In this document: piece by piece, positions 35,860-44,740 of the stretch | How the letters are laid out: each line of letters begins with the position of its first letter | How positions within the stretch are numbered: position 1 is the first letter of the stretch | DNA from: Streptomyces sp. F001 | GTDB taxonomy: Bacteria > Actinomycetota > Actinomycetes > Streptomycetales > Streptomycetaceae | Reading direction: 5' to 3' | Assembly (NCBI RefSeq): GCF_004187715.1 | Contig: NZ_QZWF01000003.1 | Location: 124,001 to 188,000, forward strand | DNA length: 64,000 bases | Notes under the pieces: model-generated | What the model was told of the DNA's origin: nothing | Seen by the model: the letters and a program-made list of their open reading frames with translations, nothing else | Database searches by the model: none | Position numbers and translations under genes: made by a program

Positions 35860-36239
35860 AGCCGCTCACTGCTCACCGTCAGGATCCGGCCAGATGCCCC
35901 GACGCATCCGTACGGGCCTGGCTTCTCGCCCGACGGGCCGGCCCCCGCCAGCCGCAGATGCACCGGGCCACACAGAACGACCCTTGCTCGACCGTCGTCG
36001 CACGGTGCTCCGGATGATCGTTTCCGGGGTTGGACCGGCCCTGCTGCGTCACGCCGACAACGGTACCCAGCCCCGGGTAAACAGCTCATCAGCCTTTAGT
36101 AAGGGTCTGCTGCACCCTCGCCGGAAACCGCCGTCGAGCACCCCCACGACCCCACCCGCCGCGTGACGGCTCAACCTACCCGTCGTTAACCGGAACGACA
36201 GGGGGCCAGTGACGGACGGACGGCTGGGGTAGGCAGGCG
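35860..36239. other. 380-bp intergenic region
   Basis: No credible coding ORF. A small palindrome GTCGTT-AACCGG-AACGAC lies at 36182-36199, about 40 bases before the lipoprotein start, and may be an operator or part of the promoter. An AT-richer patch (CATCAGCCTTTAGTAAGGG, ~36090-36110) is the likeliest promoter region. Nothing else recognised. Confidence 0.5.
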
Positions 36240-37079
36240 ATGGCGGAGCGGCAGCAGGGCAGGGCGGGCGGGACGGTCGTCGCGGCGGGGCTGATGGCCT
36301 GTATCTGCCTCGGCGGTACCGGATGCTCCGGCAGCGGCGCGGCCGCGGACAACGCCCAGCCCGCCGACCCGGTCCGCGCCCTGCAGAACGCCGCCGACGC
36401 CCTGCGGGACGCCGGCAGTTCCAAGGCCCGTACGTCGATGGAGATGGCCACCGGCGGCACCCGTGTCACCATCCGCGGTGAGGGCACGTACGACTACACC
36501 CGGCAGCGCGGTCGCCTGAAGGTGCTGCTTCCCCAGGACCCGGCCGGCGAGCAGGAGCACCGCCCGATCACCGAACTCCTCGCCCCCGGCGCCCTGTACA
36601 TGAAGAACCGCGGCGCCGGCGTCCCCGCCGACAAATGGGTGCGCGTCGACACGGCCACCCTCTCCGACGGAAACCTGGTGACCGGCGGCGCCACCGACCC
36701 CTTCGCCGCCGCCGAGGTGCTGCGCGGCGCGCGCTCCGCGGAGTACGTCGGCCGGACCGAGATCGCCGGCACCGAGGTCAGCCACTACCGCGGCACCGCC
36801 GACCTGGGCCGGGCTGCGCAAAATGCCTCGGCGGGGAGCAAGGAATCCCTCCAGGCAGCGGCGAAAGGGTTCGCCACGGCCGAGGTGCCGTTCGACGTGT
36901 ACCTCGACGACCAGGGCCGCATCCGCAAGATCCGGCACCGCTTCAGCTTCGTCAACGGCCACCACAGGACCCCCGTGGCGGTCTCGTCGACGACCCTCCT
37001 CTACGACTTCGGGGCCCCCGTCGACGTACGACTGCCGCCCGCGGAGCACATCTACGCGGGCCGGATCGCCGAGGAGTGA
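36240..37079 (+). CDS. Putative lipoprotein (LppX/LprG-like size and layout)
   Basis: A 279-residue exported protein. The N-terminus has a hydrophobic stretch GGTVVAAGLMACICLG and a lipobox-like GTGC (Cys 31); the -3 residue is not the usual Leu, so lipidation is probable rather than certain. The mature part begins with a low-complexity linker, then alternating beta-type segments with TRVTIRGEGTYDYTRQRGRLKVLL and a C-terminal DVYLDDQGRIRKIRHRFSF, the pattern of actinobacterial LppX/LprG-like lipid-carrier lipoproteins. Role unknown. Confidence 0.8.
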   Translation: MAERQQGRAGGTVVAAGLMACICLGGTGCSGSGAAADNAQPADPVRALQNAADALRDAGSSKARTSMEMATGGTRVTIRGEGTYDYTRQRGRLKVLLPQDPAGEQEHRPITELLAPGALYMKNRGAGVPADKWVRVDTATLSDGNLVTGGATDPFAAAEVLRGARSAEYVGRTEIAGTEVSHYRGTADLGRAAQNASAGSKESLQAAAKGFATAEVPFDVYLDDQGRIRKIRHRFSFVNGHHRTPVAVSSTTLLYDFGAPVDVRLPPAEHIYAGRIAEE

Positions 37080-37164
37080 CCGGCGCGAACTAGCCCGTCC
37101 GTGCCATGCGCGTTGTGTAGGCCGCTCCCTACCCTAGGAAGTCGGTGACGGCAGAGAAGAGGTG

Positions 37165-37341
37165 ATGCACGTGGCTCCGGTCGGCGGTACGGCAGTTCAG
37201 GACCACGTGGCCCTCGCCGAGATAGAGCTGTGCGGAGAGCTGATCATCGCGGCCTCGGCAGCGGACGACAGGCTGAGCCTGGAGAGCATCGACGAGGTGC
37301 TGCGAGTGACCGAAGAACGCGCGGCGGCGTCCAACCCCTGA
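37165..37341 (+). CDS. Small conserved hypothetical protein
   Basis: A 58-residue acidic protein from ATG 37165 (or GTG 37162) to TGA 37341, with GAAGAGG as ribosome binding site. It contains QDHVALAEIELCGELIIAAS and DDRLSLESIDEVLRVTEE, two predicted helices. I recall similar short proteins in other streptomycetes but no function. It is convergent with csoR, whose stop lies 8 bases beyond. Confidence 0.75.
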   Translation: MHVAPVGGTAVQDHVALAEIELCGELIIAASAADDRLSLESIDEVLRVTEERAAASNP

Positions 37342-37349
37342 GCGAACGC

Positions 37350-37697
37350 TCACGTCCGCAGCAACCGCCCGATGGCCTTCGTGGCCTCCTCCACCTTGGC
37401 ATCGATCTCGCCACCGCCCTTGAGGGCGGCATCGGCGACACAGTGCCGCAAATGCTCCTCCAGCAACTGCAGCGCGAAGGACTGCAGAGCCTTGGTGGAC
37501 GCGGACACCTGCGTGAGTATGTCGATGCAGTAGACGTCTTCATCGACCATCCGCTGCAGCCCCCGGATCTGCCCCTCGATCCGGCGCAGCCGCTTCAGAT
37601 GCTCGTCCTTCTGCTTGTGGTACCCGTGAACGCCACGGTCGTGGTCGGTCACCACGCTCTCGGAGGGCGCCCCGGAGCCGGTCTCGATGGTTGTCAT
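37350..37697 (-). CDS. csoR: CsoR, copper-sensing repressor
   Basis: A 115-residue CsoR-family repressor. The Cu(I) ligands are C57, H82 and C86, with the canonical spacing of 25 and 4 residues. It has the DUF156 pattern LKRLRRIEGQIRGLQRMVDED and an acidic N-terminal tail. Copper binding releases the tetramer from DNA. ATG 37697 with GGAGG is chosen over 37715. The CsoR-type operator at 37714-37730 sits directly upstream, showing autoregulation. No copper pump is adjacent. Confidence 0.92.
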   Translation of the reverse strand: MTTIETGSGAPSESVVTDHDRGVHGYHKQKDEHLKRLRRIEGQIRGLQRMVDEDVYCIDILTQVSASTKALQSFALQLLEEHLRHCVADAALKGGGEIDAKVEEATKAIGRLLRT

Positions 37698-37713
37698 GGC
37701 GTCCTCCATCCAC

Positions 37714-37730
37714 ATACCCCTACTGGGTAT
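37714..37730. promoter_or_regulatory. CsoR operator
   Basis: ATACCC-CTACT-GGGTAT is a perfect 6+6 palindrome of the CsoR class (runs of C then G flanked by TA). It lies 17-33 bases upstream of the csoR start. A further half site GGGTATAGG is nearby at ~37750. Confidence 0.75.
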
Positions 37731-37856
37731 ATCGTACCGAACTTTGCTGGGTATAGGCCTCTTGGCCGCTGCCCGGACCGACCCCCGAACCGCCCCCGTA
37801 CAGACGAACTATTTTCATGGGCGACACTGGAGGACGGCCCATTAGCCGTGGCCGGA

Positions 37857-37873
37857 TGATGCACCTAGCATCA
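37857..37873. promoter_or_regulatory. Palindrome upstream of DUF47-pit
   Basis: TGATGC-ACCTA-GCATCA is a perfect 6+6 palindrome 36 bases before the GTG of the DUF47 gene. TAGCAT inside it resembles a -10 hexamer, so it may be an operator overlapping the promoter. Binder unknown. Confidence 0.4.
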
Positions 37874-37908
37874 GCCTGACCGAAACCGAAGCACATAGAG
37901 GAACCCAC

Positions 37909-38529
37909 GTGCGCTTTCGTCTGACCCCCAGGGAGACGAGCTTCTACGACATGTTCGCCGCATCCGCGGACAACATCGTCACGGGCTCCAAGCTCCTGAT
38001 GGAACTGCTCGGGGCGGACGCTTCCGCCCGGGCCGAGATCGCAGAGCGTATGCGGGCAGCGGAACACGCCGGTGACGACGCCACACACGCGATCTTCCAC
38101 CAGCTGAACTCCTCGTTCATCACACCCTTCGACCGCGAGGACATCTACTCCCTCGCATCCTCCCTCGACGACATCATGGACTTCATGGAGGAGGCCGTCG
38201 ACCTGGTCGTCCTCTACAACGTCGAGGAACTCCCCAAGGGCGTAGAGCAGCAGATCGAGGTCCTCGCCCGCGCAGCCGAGCTGACGGCCGAAGCAATGCC
38301 CCATCTCCGCACGCTGGACAACCTCACCGAGTACTGGATCGAGGTCAACCGCCTCGAGAACCAGGCCGACCAGATCCACCGCAAGCTTCTGGCCCACCTC
38401 TTCAACGGCAAGTACGACGCGATCGAGGTCCTGAAGCTCAAGCAGATCGTCGACGTCCTCGAAGAGGCCGCCGACGCCTTCGAGCACGTGGCGAACACGG
38501 TGGAGACCATCGCCGTCAAGGAGTCCTGA
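37909..38529 (+). CDS. DUF47 (PhoU-like) partner of phosphate transporter
   Basis: A 206-residue helical protein of the PhoU-like DUF47 family: FRLTPRETSFYDMFAASADNIV at the start, FDREDIYSLASSLDDIMDF in the middle with the acidic ExxDxxxxxxxxD metal-binding pattern. DUF47 proteins regulate the Pit transporter encoded with them. The pit start follows 7 bases after the stop. Confidence 0.92.
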   Translation: MRFRLTPRETSFYDMFAASADNIVTGSKLLMELLGADASARAEIAERMRAAEHAGDDATHAIFHQLNSSFITPFDREDIYSLASSLDDIMDFMEEAVDLVVLYNVEELPKGVEQQIEVLARAAELTAEAMPHLRTLDNLTEYWIEVNRLENQADQIHRKLLAHLFNGKYDAIEVLKLKQIVDVLEEAADAFEHVANTVETIAVKES

Positions 38530-38536
38530 CCAGTCC

Positions 38537-39535
38537 ATGGACACCTTTGCCCTGGTCGTGACCATCCTGGTCGCTCTCTTCTTCACCTACACCAACGGCT
38601 TCCACGACTCGGCGAACGCGATCGCCACGTCCGTGTCGACGCGCGCGCTGACCCCGAAGGCCGCCCTGGCCATGGCCGCGGTCATGAACCTGGCCGGTGC
38701 GTTCCTGGGCAGCGGCGTGGCGAAGACGGTCAGCGAGGGCCTGATCGAAACCCCCGAGGGCTCCATGGGGATGGGCATCCTCTTCGCCGCCCTCCTGGGC
38801 GCAATCACCTGGAACTTGATCACCTGGTACTTCGGCCTGCCGTCCTCCTCCTCGCACGCTCTGTTCGGCGGCATGGTGGGCGCGGCCCTGGCCGGCGGCA
38901 CACAGGTCTACTGGGACGGCGTCCTCGAGAAGGTCATCATCCCGATGTTCGTCTCCCCCCTGGTCGGTCTCGTGGTCGGCTACCTGGTGATGACGGCCAT
39001 CATGTGGATCTTCCGCCGAGCCAACCCGCACAAGGCCAAGCGCGGTTTCCGTATCGCGCAGACCGTCTCTGCGGCCGGTATGGCCCTGGGCCACGGCCTC
39101 CAGGACGCCCAGAAGACCATGGGCATCGTCGTCATGGCTCTGGTCATCGCCGACGTGGAGGACTACGGCGACCCGATCCCGGTCTGGGTCAAGATCGCCT
39201 GCGCGGTCATGCTCTCGCTCGGCACGTACGCCGGCGGCTGGCGCATCATGCGGACCCTCGGCCGCCGCATCATCGAACTGGACCCCCCACAGGGCTTCGC
39301 CGCGGAAACCACCGGCGCGTCGATCATGTTCACGACGGCGTTCCTCTTCAAGGCGCCCATCTCCACGACCCACGCCATCACCTCGGCCATCATGGGCGTC
39401 GGCGCGACGAAGCGGGTGAACGCCGTGCGGTGGGGTGTCGCCAAGAACATCGTCCTCGGCTGGTTCATCACGATGCCGGCGGCTGCGATCGTCGCGGCGC
39501 TGGCCTTCGGCCTCGTACACCTGGCGTTCCTGTAG
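38537..39535 (+). CDS. pit: Low-affinity inorganic phosphate transporter
   Basis: A 332-residue PiT-family permease with two inverted half repeats. The signature is present in both: TNGFHDSANAIATSVSTRAL in the N-terminal half and TTHAITSAIMGVGATKRVNAVRW in the C-terminal half, with SSSHALFGGMVGA in between. It moves metal-phosphate with protons across the membrane. It corresponds by position to PitH1 of S. coelicolor. With DUF47 it forms a two-gene operon facing the pst operon. Confidence 0.94.
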   Translation: MDTFALVVTILVALFFTYTNGFHDSANAIATSVSTRALTPKAALAMAAVMNLAGAFLGSGVAKTVSEGLIETPEGSMGMGILFAALLGAITWNLITWYFGLPSSSSHALFGGMVGAALAGGTQVYWDGVLEKVIIPMFVSPLVGLVVGYLVMTAIMWIFRRANPHKAKRGFRIAQTVSAAGMALGHGLQDAQKTMGIVVMALVIADVEDYGDPIPVWVKIACAVMLSLGTYAGGWRIMRTLGRRIIELDPPQGFAAETTGASIMFTTAFLFKAPISTTHAITSAIMGVGATKRVNAVRWGVAKNIVLGWFITMPAAAIVAALAFGLVHLAFL

Positions 39536-39570
39536 CACCTGCCCGGCGTTGCGCTGGGCCGGGGGAATCG

Positions 39571-39674
39571 CGCAGCCCGGCGCTTACGGGGGAGCCTCCC
39601 CCAGAGGGGGACCCCCAGCGCCCACCCGTGCCGCCCTGGGGGTCCCCCTCTCTGAGGGAGGCACGACTGCCCGC
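39571..39674. repeat. Dispersed palindromic intergenic repeat, copy 2
   Basis: It matches the copy at 4411-4512 closely: CGCAGCCCGGCG, CCTCCCCCAG, GGGGACCCCCAGCGCCCACC, CGTGCCGCCCTGGGGGTCCC and GAGGCACGACTGCCCGCGG are shared in order. It forms a long stem-loop. Again it sits in a convergent gap, between pit and pstB. Confidence 0.78.
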
Positions 39675-40192
39675 GGACTGACGGGGTGGTGGCGGCCCGC
39701 GCACATCCACAGCCGGACGTCGACGCGTCCCGCGGACTGACGGGTCGGGGCCGCAGTCGCGTACGGCGGGAAGGGGACGTGTCGGGGGGTGTCCGCCCGC
39801 AGCGGATGCCGGGCGACCGGTTCCCCATCCAAGAAACCCAACGGCAGACCGAGGACGGACACCCCCCGGCGCGGCCCCGACCCACAACGAAACCGCAGGC
39901 GCAACCCGCACCCCCACACACCGGCACAGGCCGCCGCAGGCATCCCACCCCCACCCGCACAAAGCCACCGCAGCACCCCGCCCAAGCGCCGCAGGCACAC
40001 CCCCCCACACCCGCACAGGCCGCCGCAGGCACCCGCACCCGCACCCGCACCCGCACAGGCCGCCGCAGGCATCCCGCCCAAGCACCGCAGGCACACCCCC
40101 CACACCCGCACAGCCGCCGCAGGCACCCGCACCCGCACCCGCACCCGCACAGGCCGCCGCAGGCATCCCGCCCAAGCGCCGCAGGCACCCGC
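39675..40192. repeat. Complex CCCGCA-rich tandem repeats in pit-pstB gap
   Basis: The core is a 94-96-bp unit beginning CCCAAGCGCCGCAGGCAC at 39981 and 40077, with a partial third copy at 40171. Each unit contains a run of CACCCG hexamers and two GCCGCCGCAGGCA blocks; diverged copies extend back to about 39900. G is strongly depleted relative to C on this strand. The 39675-39880 part has no recognised element. No credible coding. Confidence 0.75.
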
Positions 40193-40209
40193 ACCCCCAA
40201 CAAAAGGAA

Positions 40210-40244
40210 CCCGCCCCCGGAAACCAGGGGCGGGCCCTTTTTAT
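40210..40244 (+). terminator. Intrinsic terminator with T tract
   Basis: CCCGCCCC (40210-40217) pairs with GGGGCGGG (40227-40234), followed by CCCTTTTTAT. A T tract after a stem is uncommon in Streptomyces. The polarity stops plus-strand transcripts running from pit through the repeats before they reach pstB antisense. Confidence 0.8.
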
Positions 40245-40285
40245 CCCCGCGGTGGCACCGCCATGCAGCACCGCGAGGGGTCTGA

Positions 40286-41062
40286 TCAGCCGAACCGGCC
40301 GGAGATGTAGTCCTCCGTGGCCTGAACCGACGGGTTGGAGAAGATCCGCTCCGTGTCGTCGATCTCGATCAGCTTGCCGGGCTGCCCGACAGCAGCCAGG
40401 TTGAAGAACGCGGTCCGGTCGGAGACCCGCGCAGCCTGCTGCATGTTGTGCGTCACGATGACGATCGTGAACCGCTCCTTCAGCTCACCGATCAGGTCCT
40501 CGATCGCAAGCGTGGAGATCGGGTCAAGGGCAGAGCACGGCTCGTCCATCAGCAGAACGTTCGGCTCCACCGCAATCGCCCGCGCGATGCACAGCCGCTG
40601 CTGCTGACCACCGGACAGCCCGGACCCCGGCTTGTTCAGCCGGTCCTTTACCTCGTTCCAGAGGTTCGCACCCCTGAGCGACTTCTCGACGATGTCGTCC
40701 AGCTGCGACTTCTTGTACGAGCCGAGCAGCTTCAGACCGGCCGCGACATTGTCGTAGACGGACATCGTGGGGAACGGGTTCGGCCGCTGGAAGACCATGC
40801 CGACCTCACGCCGCACGGACACCGGGTCGATCCCGGCGGCGTACAGGTTCTCGTCGTCGAGCATGACCTTGCCCTCGACGCGCCCACCCGGAGTCACCTC
40901 GTGCATCCGGTTCAGCGTGCGCAGGAACGTGGACTTGCCGCAACCGGACGGCCCGATGAAGGCCGTAACGGACCGGGGCTCGACGGTCATCGAGATGTCC
41001 TCGATGGCCCGGAACGAGCCGTAGTAGGCGCTGAGGCCGCTGACATCAATGCGCTTGGCCAT
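40286..41062 (-). CDS. pstB: Phosphate ABC transporter ATPase
   Basis: A 258-residue ATPase with Walker [10 protein letters not shown], signature [12 protein letters not shown], Walker [14 protein letters not shown] and the PstB-typical [19 protein letters not shown]. It powers high-affinity phosphate import with PstC, PstA and PstS. Last gene of the minus-strand pstSCAB operon; no phoU follows it here, and none is in the window apart from the DUF47 gene. Confidence 0.96.
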   Translation of the reverse strand: MAKRIDVSGLSAYYGSFRAIEDISMTVEPRSVTAFIGPSGCGKSTFLRTLNRMHEVTPGGRVEGKVMLDDENLYAAGIDPVSVRREVGMVFQRPNPFPTMSVYDNVAAGLKLLGSYKKSQLDDIVEKSLRGANLWNEVKDRLNKPGSGLSGGQQQRLCIARAIAVEPNVLLMDEPCSALDPISTLAIEDLIGELKERFTIVIVTHNMQQAARVSDRTAFFNLAAVGQPGKLIEIDDTERIFSNPSVQATEDYISGRFG

Positions 41063-41108
41063 GAAAAATCACTGCTTCTTTCGGGAAATCGGTCGCTGAG
41101 TGGCCGCG

Positions 41109-42167
41109 TCAGCGACCGGTCTTCGGGGCCTTCCAGCGGGCGATGCCGCGGGCCAGCAGGTTCAGGATCATCACGAAGGCGATCAGCGTCAGGGACGCCG
41201 CCCAGGCGCGGTCGTACGCCGGCTCGGCACCCGCGCTCTGCGAGTACTGCTGGTAGATGTACAGCGGCAGCGAGGCCTGGGCCCCTTCAAACGGGTTGTT
41301 GTTGATGAACGGGTTACCGAACACCAGCAGCAGCACCGGAGCGGTCTCACCGGCGATACGGGCGATCGCCAGCATGATGCCGGTGGTGATACCGCCGATC
41401 GCGGTCGGCAGGACGATCTTGAGGATCGTGCGCCACTTGGGCACGCCGAGCGCCAGCGAGGCCTCGCGCAGCTCGTTCGGGACGAGCTTGAGCATCTCCT
41501 CGGTGGAGCGGACCACGACCGGCATCATCAGGATCGCCAGCGCGAGCGAGCCGGCGAAGCCGAAGGGCTGCATCTCGAAGATCAGCATGATGCTGAGGAT
41601 GAACAGACCGGCGACGATCGACGGGATACCTGTCATGACGTCGACGAAGAAGGTGACGGCCCGGGCGAGGTTGCCGCGCCCGTACTCCACCAGGTAGATC
41701 GCGGTGAGCACACCGATCGGCGCGGCGATCAGCGTGGCGAGGCCGACCTGCTCCAGGGTGCCGATGATGGCGTGGTAGATACCGCCGCCCGGCTCCCGGT
41801 CGCCGACGACGCCCATCGAGTGGGTCAGGAAGTAGACGTCGAGGACCTTGACGCCGCGTTCGACGGTCGCCCAGACCAGGGAGGCCAGCGGCACCACGGC
41901 CAGCAGGAAGGCGACCCAGACCAGGGAGGTCGCGATGCGGTCCTTGGCCTGCCGCTTGCCCTCGACCATCGAGGCGATGGCGTACGTGCCGAGGACGTAG
42001 AGGATCGCGGCGATCAGACCCCACTGGATCCGGCTGTCCAGGCCTGCGCCGAGGCCGATGCCGACGGCCACGGCGACCGAGCCGGCGGCGATCACCCACG
42101 GGGACCACTTGGGCAGGCTGGCGCCGCGCAGCGTGGTGGGGCGCTTGTCGGTGAGGACGGTGCTCAT
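41109..42167 (-). CDS. pstA: Phosphate ABC transporter permease PstA
   Basis: A 352-residue permease with six or more transmembrane helices and the EAA loop ELREASLALGVPKWRTILKIVLP. It contains GVLTAIYLVEYGRG and ITTGIMLAIARIAGETAP, typical of PstA. Its ATG overlaps the pstC stop by four bases. Confidence 0.95.
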   Translation of the reverse strand: MSTVLTDKRPTTLRGASLPKWSPWVIAAGSVAVAVGIGLGAGLDSRIQWGLIAAILYVLGTYAIASMVEGKRQAKDRIATSLVWVAFLLAVVPLASLVWATVERGVKVLDVYFLTHSMGVVGDREPGGGIYHAIIGTLEQVGLATLIAAPIGVLTAIYLVEYGRGNLARAVTFFVDVMTGIPSIVAGLFILSIMLIFEMQPFGFAGSLALAILMMPVVVRSTEEMLKLVPNELREASLALGVPKWRTILKIVLPTAIGGITTGIMLAIARIAGETAPVLLLVFGNPFINNNPFEGAQASLPLYIYQQYSQSAGAEPAYDRAWAASLTLIAFVMILNLLARGIARWKAPKTGR

Positions 42168-43174
42168 GCGTTGGCCCCCGAGTACTCCTTGCGGCGGGCG
42201 ATGATCATGCGCGCCGCGCCGTTGACCAGCAGGGTGATGACGAACAGGACCAGACCGGAGGCGATGAGCGCGTCACGGCCGAAGGTGTCCGCCTCGCCGA
42301 ACTTGCTGGCGATGTTCTGGGCGAAGGTGCCGCCGCCCGGGTCGAGCAGGCTGGCGTGGATCAGGAAGTCCGGCGACAGGACCGTGGCGACGGCCATCGT
42401 CTCGCCGAGCGCGCGGCCGAGGCCCAGCATCGAGGCGGAGATCACGCCGGAGCGGCCGAACGGCAGTACTGCCATGCGGATGACCTCCCAGCGCGTGGCG
42501 CCGAGGGCCAGGGCCGCCTCCTCGTGCATCTGCGGGACCTGCCGGAAGACTTCACGGCTGACGTTCGTGATGATCGGCAGGATCATGATCGCGAGCAGGA
42601 TGCCGACGGTGAGCATGGAGCGGGCGGGGCCGCCCTGCCAGTCGAAGATGCCGGTCCAGCCGAAGTAGTCGTCCAGCCAGCCGAACAGGCCTTCCATCTG
42701 CGGTACGAGGATCAGGGCGCCCCACAGGCCGTACACGATGGACGGCACCGCGGCGAGCAGGTCGATCACATAGGCGATGGGACCGCTCAGCCTGCGCGGG
42801 GCGTAGTGCGTGAGGAACAGCGCGATGGCGACCGAGATCGGGACCGCGATGACCATGGCGATGATCGAGGAGATCACGGTGCCGTAGGCCAGTACGGCGA
42901 TACCGAAGACCGGCGGCTGGGTGCCCGTGTTCCACTCGAAGGTGGTCAGGAAGTTGCCCTCGTCCTTGCTGATGGCGAGGACGGCCCGGTAGGTGAGGAA
43001 GCCCGCGATCGCGGCCATGATCGCCAGCAGCAGAATGCCCGAGCCGCGGGACAGACCGAGGAAGATCCGGTCTCCGGGTCGGGTGGCGCCGCGGGCGGCG
43101 CGCTTGCGCTCGGCCTCGGTCGGCTGGGGCGCTGGGGGAGGTGTTGCAGTGTTCTTCTGTGTCGTTATGTCCAT
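42164..43174 (-). CDS. pstC: Phosphate ABC transporter permease PstC
   Basis: A 336-residue permease with the EAA loop HEEAALALGATRWEVIRMAVLP and GLGRALGETMAVATVLS, typical of PstC. ATG 43174 with CGGAGAA upstream is chosen; the frame extending to 43273 runs through the intergenic hairpin. It lies 104 bases after pstS with a strong hairpin between. Confidence 0.95.
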   Translation of the reverse strand: MDITTQKNTATPPPAPQPTEAERKRAARGATRPGDRIFLGLSRGSGILLLAIMAAIAGFLTYRAVLAISKDEGNFLTTFEWNTGTQPPVFGIAVLAYGTVISSIIAMVIAVPISVAIALFLTHYAPRRLSGPIAYVIDLLAAVPSIVYGLWGALILVPQMEGLFGWLDDYFGWTGIFDWQGGPARSMLTVGILLAIMILPIITNVSREVFRQVPQMHEEAALALGATRWEVIRMAVLPFGRSGVISASMLGLGRALGETMAVATVLSPDFLIHASLLDPGGGTFAQNIASKFGEADTFGRDALIASGLVLFVITLLVNGAARMIIARRKEYSGANA

Positions 43175-43236
43175 CGGGTTCTCCGGTCTGCGGAGCCGCA
43201 CTCGACGTACGGATCCTGGCGGCGGTGCACCGGACG

Positions 43237-43271
43237 GTGCGGTCCGGTCCCGGGGCGGGGCCGGACCGCAC
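43237..43271 (-). terminator. pstS-pstC intergenic hairpin (attenuator)
   Basis: GTGCGGTCCGG (43237-43247) pairs perfectly with CCGGACCGCAC (43261-43271). Located 8 bases after the pstS stop, it should end or stabilise most transcripts so that the binding protein is made in excess over the permease. Confidence 0.75.
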
Positions 43272-43278
43272 ACTCAGG

Positions 43279-44403
43279 TCAGCTCAGGCCCTCGATGGTG
43301 GTGCGGACCTTGGCGATGATGTCGTCGGGGATCGGCGCGTAGCCGGCGTCGGCCAGCAGACCCTGGCCGTCCTCGCTGGCGATGTAGTTCAGGAACGCCT
43401 TGGTGGCGGGCAGCGTCTCCGCCTTGTTGCCCTTGTCGCAGACGATCTCGTAGGTGACCAGGGTGATCGGGTAGGCGCCCTCGGCCTTGGTCTTGTAGTT
43501 GATCTCGAGCGCGAGGTCCTTGCCCGTGCCGACGACCTCGGCGTCCGCGATGGCCTTGGTGGCACCGTCGGTGGAGGCCTTGACCGGCTCGGCGGCACCC
43601 GTGTCGATGGCGACGACGTCCATGCCCTCGGCGTAGGACAGCTCCATGTAGCTGATGGCGCCGGAGGTCTGCGAGACCTGCTGGGCGACACCGGAGGAGC
43701 CGGACGCGGCCTGGCCGCCGTCGGCCTGCCAGGCCTTGCCGCCCTCGTACTTCCAGTTCTCCGGGGTGGCGGCGATCAGGTACTTGGTGAAGTTGTCCGT
43801 GGTGCCGGACTCGTCCGAGCGGTGGAACGGCTGGATGTTCAGGTCAGGCAGTTCGGCGTCGGGGTTGAGCTTCTTGATCGCCTCGTCGTTCCACTTCTTG
43901 ATCTTGCTGTCGAAGATCTTCGCGAGGGTCGGAGCGTCCAGGACCAGGTTGTCGACACCCGGGACGTTGTAGCTGACGGCGATCGGGCCGCCGACCATCG
44001 GCAGGTCGATGCCCTGGCCACCGGAGCAGACCTCCTTGGAGGCCGCGATCTCCTCGGAGTCCAGCGCGGAGTCGGAACCGGCGAAGGCGACCTGGCCCTG
44101 GTTGAAGGCGGTGATACCGGCGCCGGAGCCGCTGCCCTTGTAGTTGATCTGCACGCCGGAGCACTGGGCGGTGAACTGCTTCACCCAGGCGTCGATCGCG
44201 TTCTTCTGCGCGGACGAGCCGTCGGCCAGCAGCTGGCCCTTGGCGTCGCCACAGTCGATGGAGCCGGCCTTCGCGGTGCTGGTGGCGTCGCCACCGCCGT
44301 TGCTGCCGGTGTCGTCGGAGCCGCACGCCGTGAGGGCCAGGGCGCCGGAGACGGCGAGAGCACCGAGGGTGAGGGCCCGCCGGTTCATGCGCTGAAGCTT
44401 CAC
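43279..44403 (-). CDS. pstS: Phosphate-binding lipoprotein PstS
   Basis: A 374-residue lipoprotein that captures phosphate outside the cell. The lipobox is LTAC (Cys ~26) after a basic MKLQRMNRRALTLG leader. Family motifs are GSSAQKNAIDAWVKQF, YKGSGSGAGITAFNQGQVAFAGSD and the phosphate-site RSDESGTTDNFTKYL. I use GTG 44403, which matches the known MKLQR start; ATG 44388 is an alternative. A four-unit PHO box lies 113-156 bases upstream. Confidence 0.95.
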   Translation of the reverse strand: MKLQRMNRRALTLGALAVSGALALTACGSDDTGSNGGGDATSTAKAGSIDCGDAKGQLLADGSSAQKNAIDAWVKQFTAQCSGVQINYKGSGSGAGITAFNQGQVAFAGSDSALDSEEIAASKEVCSGGQGIDLPMVGGPIAVSYNVPGVDNLVLDAPTLAKIFDSKIKKWNDEAIKKLNPDAELPDLNIQPFHRSDESGTTDNFTKYLIAATPENWKYEGGKAWQADGGQAASGSSGVAQQVSQTSGAISYMELSYAEGMDVVAIDTGAAEPVKASTDGATKAIADAEVVGTGKDLALEINYKTKAEGAYPITLVTYEIVCDKGNKAETLPATKAFLNYIASEDGQGLLADAGYAPIPDDIIAKVRTTIEGLS

Positions 44404-44515
44404 TTTCGGGAGTTCCTTCCAGGAGCCGCCGTCCTGATCGGCGGCGTGCGAAGTCTGGGTGATGCGAACGCACGCTCGAGGTGCGCCCGTCATCGTCACG
44501 GCCGAAATTAGGCAG

Positions 44516-44559
44516 AACAGGTGAAGCCACCTATGGCCGTAAGTGAACGGAGGGTGAAC
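44516..44559 (-). promoter_or_regulatory. PHO box (four 11-nt direct repeat units) for pstS
   Basis: Reading the minus strand from 44559, four consecutive 11-mers are visible: GTTCACCCTCC, GTTCACTTACG, GCCATAGGTGG and CTTCACCTGTT. Units 1, 2 and 4 keep the PhoP consensus G/C-TTCAC; unit 3 is degenerate. This is the classic Streptomyces PhoP operator and predicts strong induction under phosphate limitation. Confidence 0.88.
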
Positions 44560-44740
44560 CCCTGCGGTCGGCGTGGTTAGATCACGGAATGCTTACGGGG
44601 AGAACACGCCGAGGTTCCGGCAGGTCGCCCATCGGGGGCGACACCTACCGAAGCAGCATGAACCGGAAGTGGCACTTCGCACGAAGGTACACGGTTTCCA
44701 CGGAACAGGACATCGTGGACATCTGCCATAGCTGTGGCCA

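Noticed and set aside
39880..40200. Possible CRISPR array
   Set aside because: Repeats are contiguous and nested (94-96 bp with hexamer runs), with no unique spacers and no cas genes.
39163..40271. Minus-strand Cys/Gly-rich ORFs over the tandem repeats
   Set aside because: Repetitive translation of a repeat array (LRRLCGCG-type units), no start signal, and it continues over pit antisense.
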